Positions 11,665 through 13,621 of a DNA stretch of 13,621 bases are shown piece after piece. Source of the DNA: UBA1568 sp964488025 (lineage in GTDB: Bacteria > Patescibacteriota > Minisyncoccia > Moranbacterales > UBA1568). The stretch is taken from NCBI GenBank assembly GCA_964488025.1, contig CAZATJ010000019.1, positions 1 to 13,621 of the forward strand. The letters are read 5' to 3'. How positions within the stretch are numbered: the stretch's first letter is position 1; every line of letters begins with the position of its first letter. A program made the position numbers and the translations under genes. Below the pieces are notes generated by a model. The model did no database searches. It was not told the DNA's origin and worked only from the letters and a program-made list of their open reading frames with translations.

Positions 11665-12168
11665 ATGTCTTTTTTGACCGATTTTTTTTCTACTCTTGCG
11701 GTTCCCAAGAACCTGGCCGGCGATTTGTCGCTTTTGCTCATATTCGTGGGATTAAGTATCGCATTCGGATTTATTTTCGGTCGCTGGAAGCTGGTCAATA
11801 TTCTCATCAACGTCTATATTACCGTCGCGTTTATCAGTATTTTGCCCAAAGAGCTGATTGCTTTTTCGCCCTATGCCAAGGTGGCCATTTTTTTAGCTTT
11901 TCTTACTTTCCTGAGTCTGGTGGATGCACGTCTTTTCGATGTCCATATCACGAGCGCCGGAACAGACTTCTTCTGGAGGCTTTTGGTGATGAGTATTTTG
12001 GTGACCGGACTGTTGGTCAGTGTTACCCTGGCTTTTCTTCCAAAGGCTACGGCGCTTTCCTATATCTCCGTTACCGCCTACAGCTACTTCGCTTCCCCAT
12101 TCGCGCTTATTTTCTGGATGACCATTCCTTTGATTCTTCTCCTCTTCATCAACAACCGACTGAAATAG
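11665..12168 (+). CDS. Unknown multi-pass membrane protein, 167 aa
   Basis: No family is recognised. About five hydrophobic segments are visible: near 20-40 (LSLLLIFVGLSIAFGFIFG), 45-62 (NILINVYITVAFISILP), 70-86, 104-124 (WRLLVMSILVTGLLVSVTLA) and 143-163 (PFALIFWMTIPLILLLF). It ends in a short basic tail. Soluble parts are too short for a separate domain. It is driven by its own strong promoter and is convergent with the next membrane protein gene. The ATG at 11665 lacks an SD. Confidence 0.75.
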   Translation: MSFLTDFFSTLAVPKNLAGDLSLLLIFVGLSIAFGFIFGRWKLVNILINVYITVAFISILPKELIAFSPYAKVAIFLAFLTFLSLVDARLFDVHITSAGTDFFWRLLVMSILVTGLLVSVTLAFLPKATALSYISVTAYSYFASPFALIFWMTIPLILLLFINNRLK

Positions 12169-12200
12169 TTTCTCCTGAATCCTGTGTATCGGAGAAAAGA

Positions 12201-12238
12201 AAAAGCCGCACCCTGGTCGTGGCCAATGATGCGGTTTT
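12201..12238. terminator. Bidirectional terminator between convergent membrane protein genes
   Basis: CCGCA (12206-12210) pairs with TGCGG (12230-12234), flanked by AAAA on the left and TTTT on the right. U-rich tails therefore exist in both directions. A second hairpin, TCCTC-TGC-GGAGGA (near 12251-12265), lies just after the stop of the minus-strand gene. Confidence 0.65.
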
Positions 12239-12272
12239 ATGAGGGAGTAGTCTCCTCTGCGGAGGACTACGG

Positions 12273-12656
12273 CTACCCCGTTCTAGGAAAGTACAGGATC
12301 CGAAAGATCGTAGCCCAGGCGATGAGCCAGAGCCACAGCTCGAAATACTTGAGCGTGATGAGTGTCGACAGGTAGAGCAGGATTGGCGCTGCGAGAAAAA
12401 GGGTAATTTCCCCGAGGCTCAGTTTTCGCGTCAGGCGCCGGACAACAATCATCACGGTGATGGAGAGGAGATAGGCGCCGATGATGATTTTCAGTGCCGT
12501 CCTTACCACTGGTTCGGGGAGGCTGCCGCTTCCTGGCACCATGACGGCAGCATAGAGCGCTCCGAGGGCAATCCATACCGCCGAACCCACCAGGGAGATG
12601 ATTCCAACAATCAAGATGATGCCCGCAGTCCGCAGGCTTAGAAGAGGTGTGTTCAT
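12273..12656 (-). CDS. Unknown multi-pass membrane protein, 127 aa
   Basis: No family is recognised. Three to four hydrophobic stretches are seen: about 11-38 (AGIILIVGIISLVGSAVWIA), 53-71, 85-100 (LFLAAPILLYLSTLI) and 105-120. A basic loop, VVRRLTRKLS, lies between them. The frame is open upstream, but a good promoter (12705-12733) lies inside that extension, so the ATG at 12656 (MNTPLLSLRT) is the likely start. It faces the 167-aa membrane protein gene and may share a terminator with it. Confidence 0.7.
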   Translation of the reverse strand: MNTPLLSLRTAGIILIVGIISLVGSAVWIALGALYAAVMVPGSGSLPEPVVRTALKIIIGAYLLSITVMIVVRRLTRKLSLGEITLFLAAPILLYLSTLITLKYFELWLWLIAWATIFRILYFPRTG

Positions 12657-12677
12657 GTCAAAGACCTCGAAAAAATA

Positions 12678-12698
12678 TTCAAACGACCACCGTTTGAA
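12678..12698. promoter_or_regulatory. Inverted repeat at the transcription start of the 127-aa gene
   Basis: TTCAAACG (12678-12685) and CGTTTGAA (12691-12698) are perfectly inverted with a 5-bp gap. The position at the predicted +1 suggests an operator or a 5' mRNA hairpin. Confidence 0.6.
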
Positions 12699-12704
12699 CT
12701 GGTT

Positions 12705-12733
12705 ACTATAGTATACATCAACCCAAAAGTCAA
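12705..12733 (-). promoter_or_regulatory. Promoter for the 127-aa membrane protein gene
   Basis: On the minus strand: TTGACT (12733-12728), 17 bp, TATAGT (12710-12705). Confidence 0.7.
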
Positions 12734-12767
12734 GGAAATCTTTGGCTTTCTTGTAGGGCTGCGGGGA

Positions 12768-12899
12768 TTGACCCCGCACCTTTTCGGCATAGGTATTTGT
12801 TCACTTTCACTTATGTAGGAAGAGTGGAGTGTTTGGAGAAAAAGTAGTTTCTTTGGCGGTTTCTATGAGAAAATGATGCCGAAAAGGTGCGGGGTTGAC
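12768..12899. repeat. Inverted-repeat module upstream of the rRNA promoter (copy 2)
   Basis: The left arm TTGACCCCGCACCTTTT continues with CGGCAT (to 12790). The right arm is ATGCCG plus AAAAGGTGCGGGGTTGAC (12882-12899). The perfect inverted core is 19 bp, with a ~90-bp interior. The left arm is itself palindromic with the preceding bases (TGCGGGG-ATTGA-CCCCGCA). The right arm matches the rpmG copy (1063-1080) at 16 of 18 positions. TTGACC at 12768 might also serve as the -35 of a weak upstream promoter. Confidence 0.8.
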
Positions 12900-12922
12900 A
12901 GGTCTTTCGAAGCTGCTATACT
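12895..12922 (+). promoter_or_regulatory. rRNA operon promoter
   Basis: A perfect TTGACA (12895-12900), a 16-bp spacer and TATACT (12917-12922). The predicted start is near 12929, so the 16S leader would be about 370 nt. Confidence 0.8.
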
Positions 12923-12926
12923 AGGT

Positions 12927-12964
12927 AAGCAATCTAGAAACCCTCGGGTAACGGGATTGCTTTT
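12927..12964 (+). terminator. Terminator-like hairpin at the start of the rRNA leader
   Basis: AAGCAATC (12927-12934) pairs with GATTGCTT (12955-12962), with an inner CCC/GGG pairing, followed by TTTTGTTTC. It begins at or next to the transcription start. It may stabilise the 5' end or act as an attenuator. Confidence 0.5.
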
Positions 12965-12980
12965 GTTTCTATCTGTTTTT

Positions 12981-13019
12981 TCCGCCGGTAGGCGGATCAG
13001 CCTCGGGCTGACTCTTTTT
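12981..13019 (+). terminator. Twin hairpins followed by a T-run in the rRNA leader
   Basis: TCCGCC-GGTA-GGCGGA (12981-12996) is directly followed by TCAGCC-TCG-GGCTGA (12997-13011) and then CTCTTTTT. Formally this is a second terminator-like structure before 16S. Confidence 0.5.
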
Positions 13020-13074
13020 GAGTTACTCTCGATGTTGAAATAGGGTGAGTGTTTCGACACCGCAGGAGATAAAA

Positions 13075-13103
13075 TTTCTTTAACAATTGAGCCAACTGTT
13101 AAA
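13075..13103 (+). promoter_or_regulatory. boxA-like antitermination site in the rRNA leader
   Basis: TTTCTTTAACAATT (13075-13088) closely resembles the rRNA boxA core (TGCTCTTTAACAATT in E. coli), which recruits NusB/S10. It overlaps a 7-bp inverted repeat, TTTAACA (13079-13085)/TGTTAAA (13097-13103). The remaining leader to 13298 has small hairpins (CACAA-TTTT-TTGTG, GTTCT-TACGG-AGAAC, CGTGA...TCACG) and no gene. Confidence 0.6.
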
Positions 13104-13298
13104 TCATTTTGACGATGGTTTAAGAGTAAAACAATAAACATAATCACAATTTTTTGTGGTTAGTTCTTACGGAGAACTCTATTCTAAGACAAGCGGAGAA
13201 AAAAGATTTGTTCTGTTTCCGAGCGAGTCGCAATGAGTCGTTACTTTCGTGATCGATGTGAGTCACGGAGGATCTGAGCAATCAGATGACTTGTCACA

Positions 13299-13621
<323 letters not shown>

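Noticed and set aside
12863..13147. Minus-strand 94-codon frame in the rRNA leader
   Set aside because: It overlaps the rRNA promoter, hairpins and boxA-like site, and has no SD or family signal.

Overview
The window looks like a chromosomal segment of a Patescibacteria / Candidate Phyla Radiation (CPR) type bacterium. Four observations support this. The 5' end of a 16S rRNA gene at the right edge has a divergent version of the usually conserved site near E. coli position 340. Most starts lack a Shine-Dalgarno sequence. A PEGA-domain surface protein and small unknown membrane proteins of the kind common in these genomes are present. A tRNA gene carries a group I intron. The standard code fits: stops are TAA and TAG, with one TGA that also has to be a stop. 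The exact lineage cannot be fixed without a 16S search.

Layout. 1-1110: a LAGLIDADG-like homing-endonuclease-type gene ends five bases before a tRNA-Thr(GGT) gene, which is split after anticodon base 36 by a 211-nt group I intron. 1111-1770: a translation cluster of rpmG (L33), tRNA-Trp and tRNA-Glu(CTC), then a GC-rich, strongly self-complementary stretch that ends in a near-copy of the tRNA-Glu 3' end. 1780-4726: a DUF1653 protein, a PolB-like 3'-5' exonuclease, a polyprenyl diphosphate synthase and an undecaprenyl diphosphate synthase, the last two being the isoprenoid carrier branch for cell-envelope synthesis. 4778-9411: a long ribosomal/transcription operon infA-rpmJ-rpsM-rpsK-rpsD-rpoA-rplQ-rplM-rpsI with its own promoter and terminator. 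9430-9943: an isolated 106-aa gene with near-consensus promoter, palindromic operator-like site, clean SD and terminator. 9951-12656: a PEGA/propeller-like membrane-anchored protein and two small membrane proteins. 12657-13621: rRNA promoter region, a structured leader, and the first ~320 nt of 16S rRNA.

Most of the window serves translation and its transcription. Several features are not explained by the gene list: (i) a shared inverted-repeat module that places the same GGTGCGGG(A/G)TTGAC element over the -35 of both the rpmG and the rRNA promoters; (ii) intergenic spacers built of degenerate 7-9-nt tandem units (AGCTAATGA, TTCTCGCA, CGTATCT types), several of them abutting start codons where an SD would be; (iii) an RpoA without its C-terminal domain; (iv) terminator-like hairpins in the rRNA leader upstream of boxA; and (v) TCCGCC..GGCGGA palindromes, one of them inserted in frame into rpsK.
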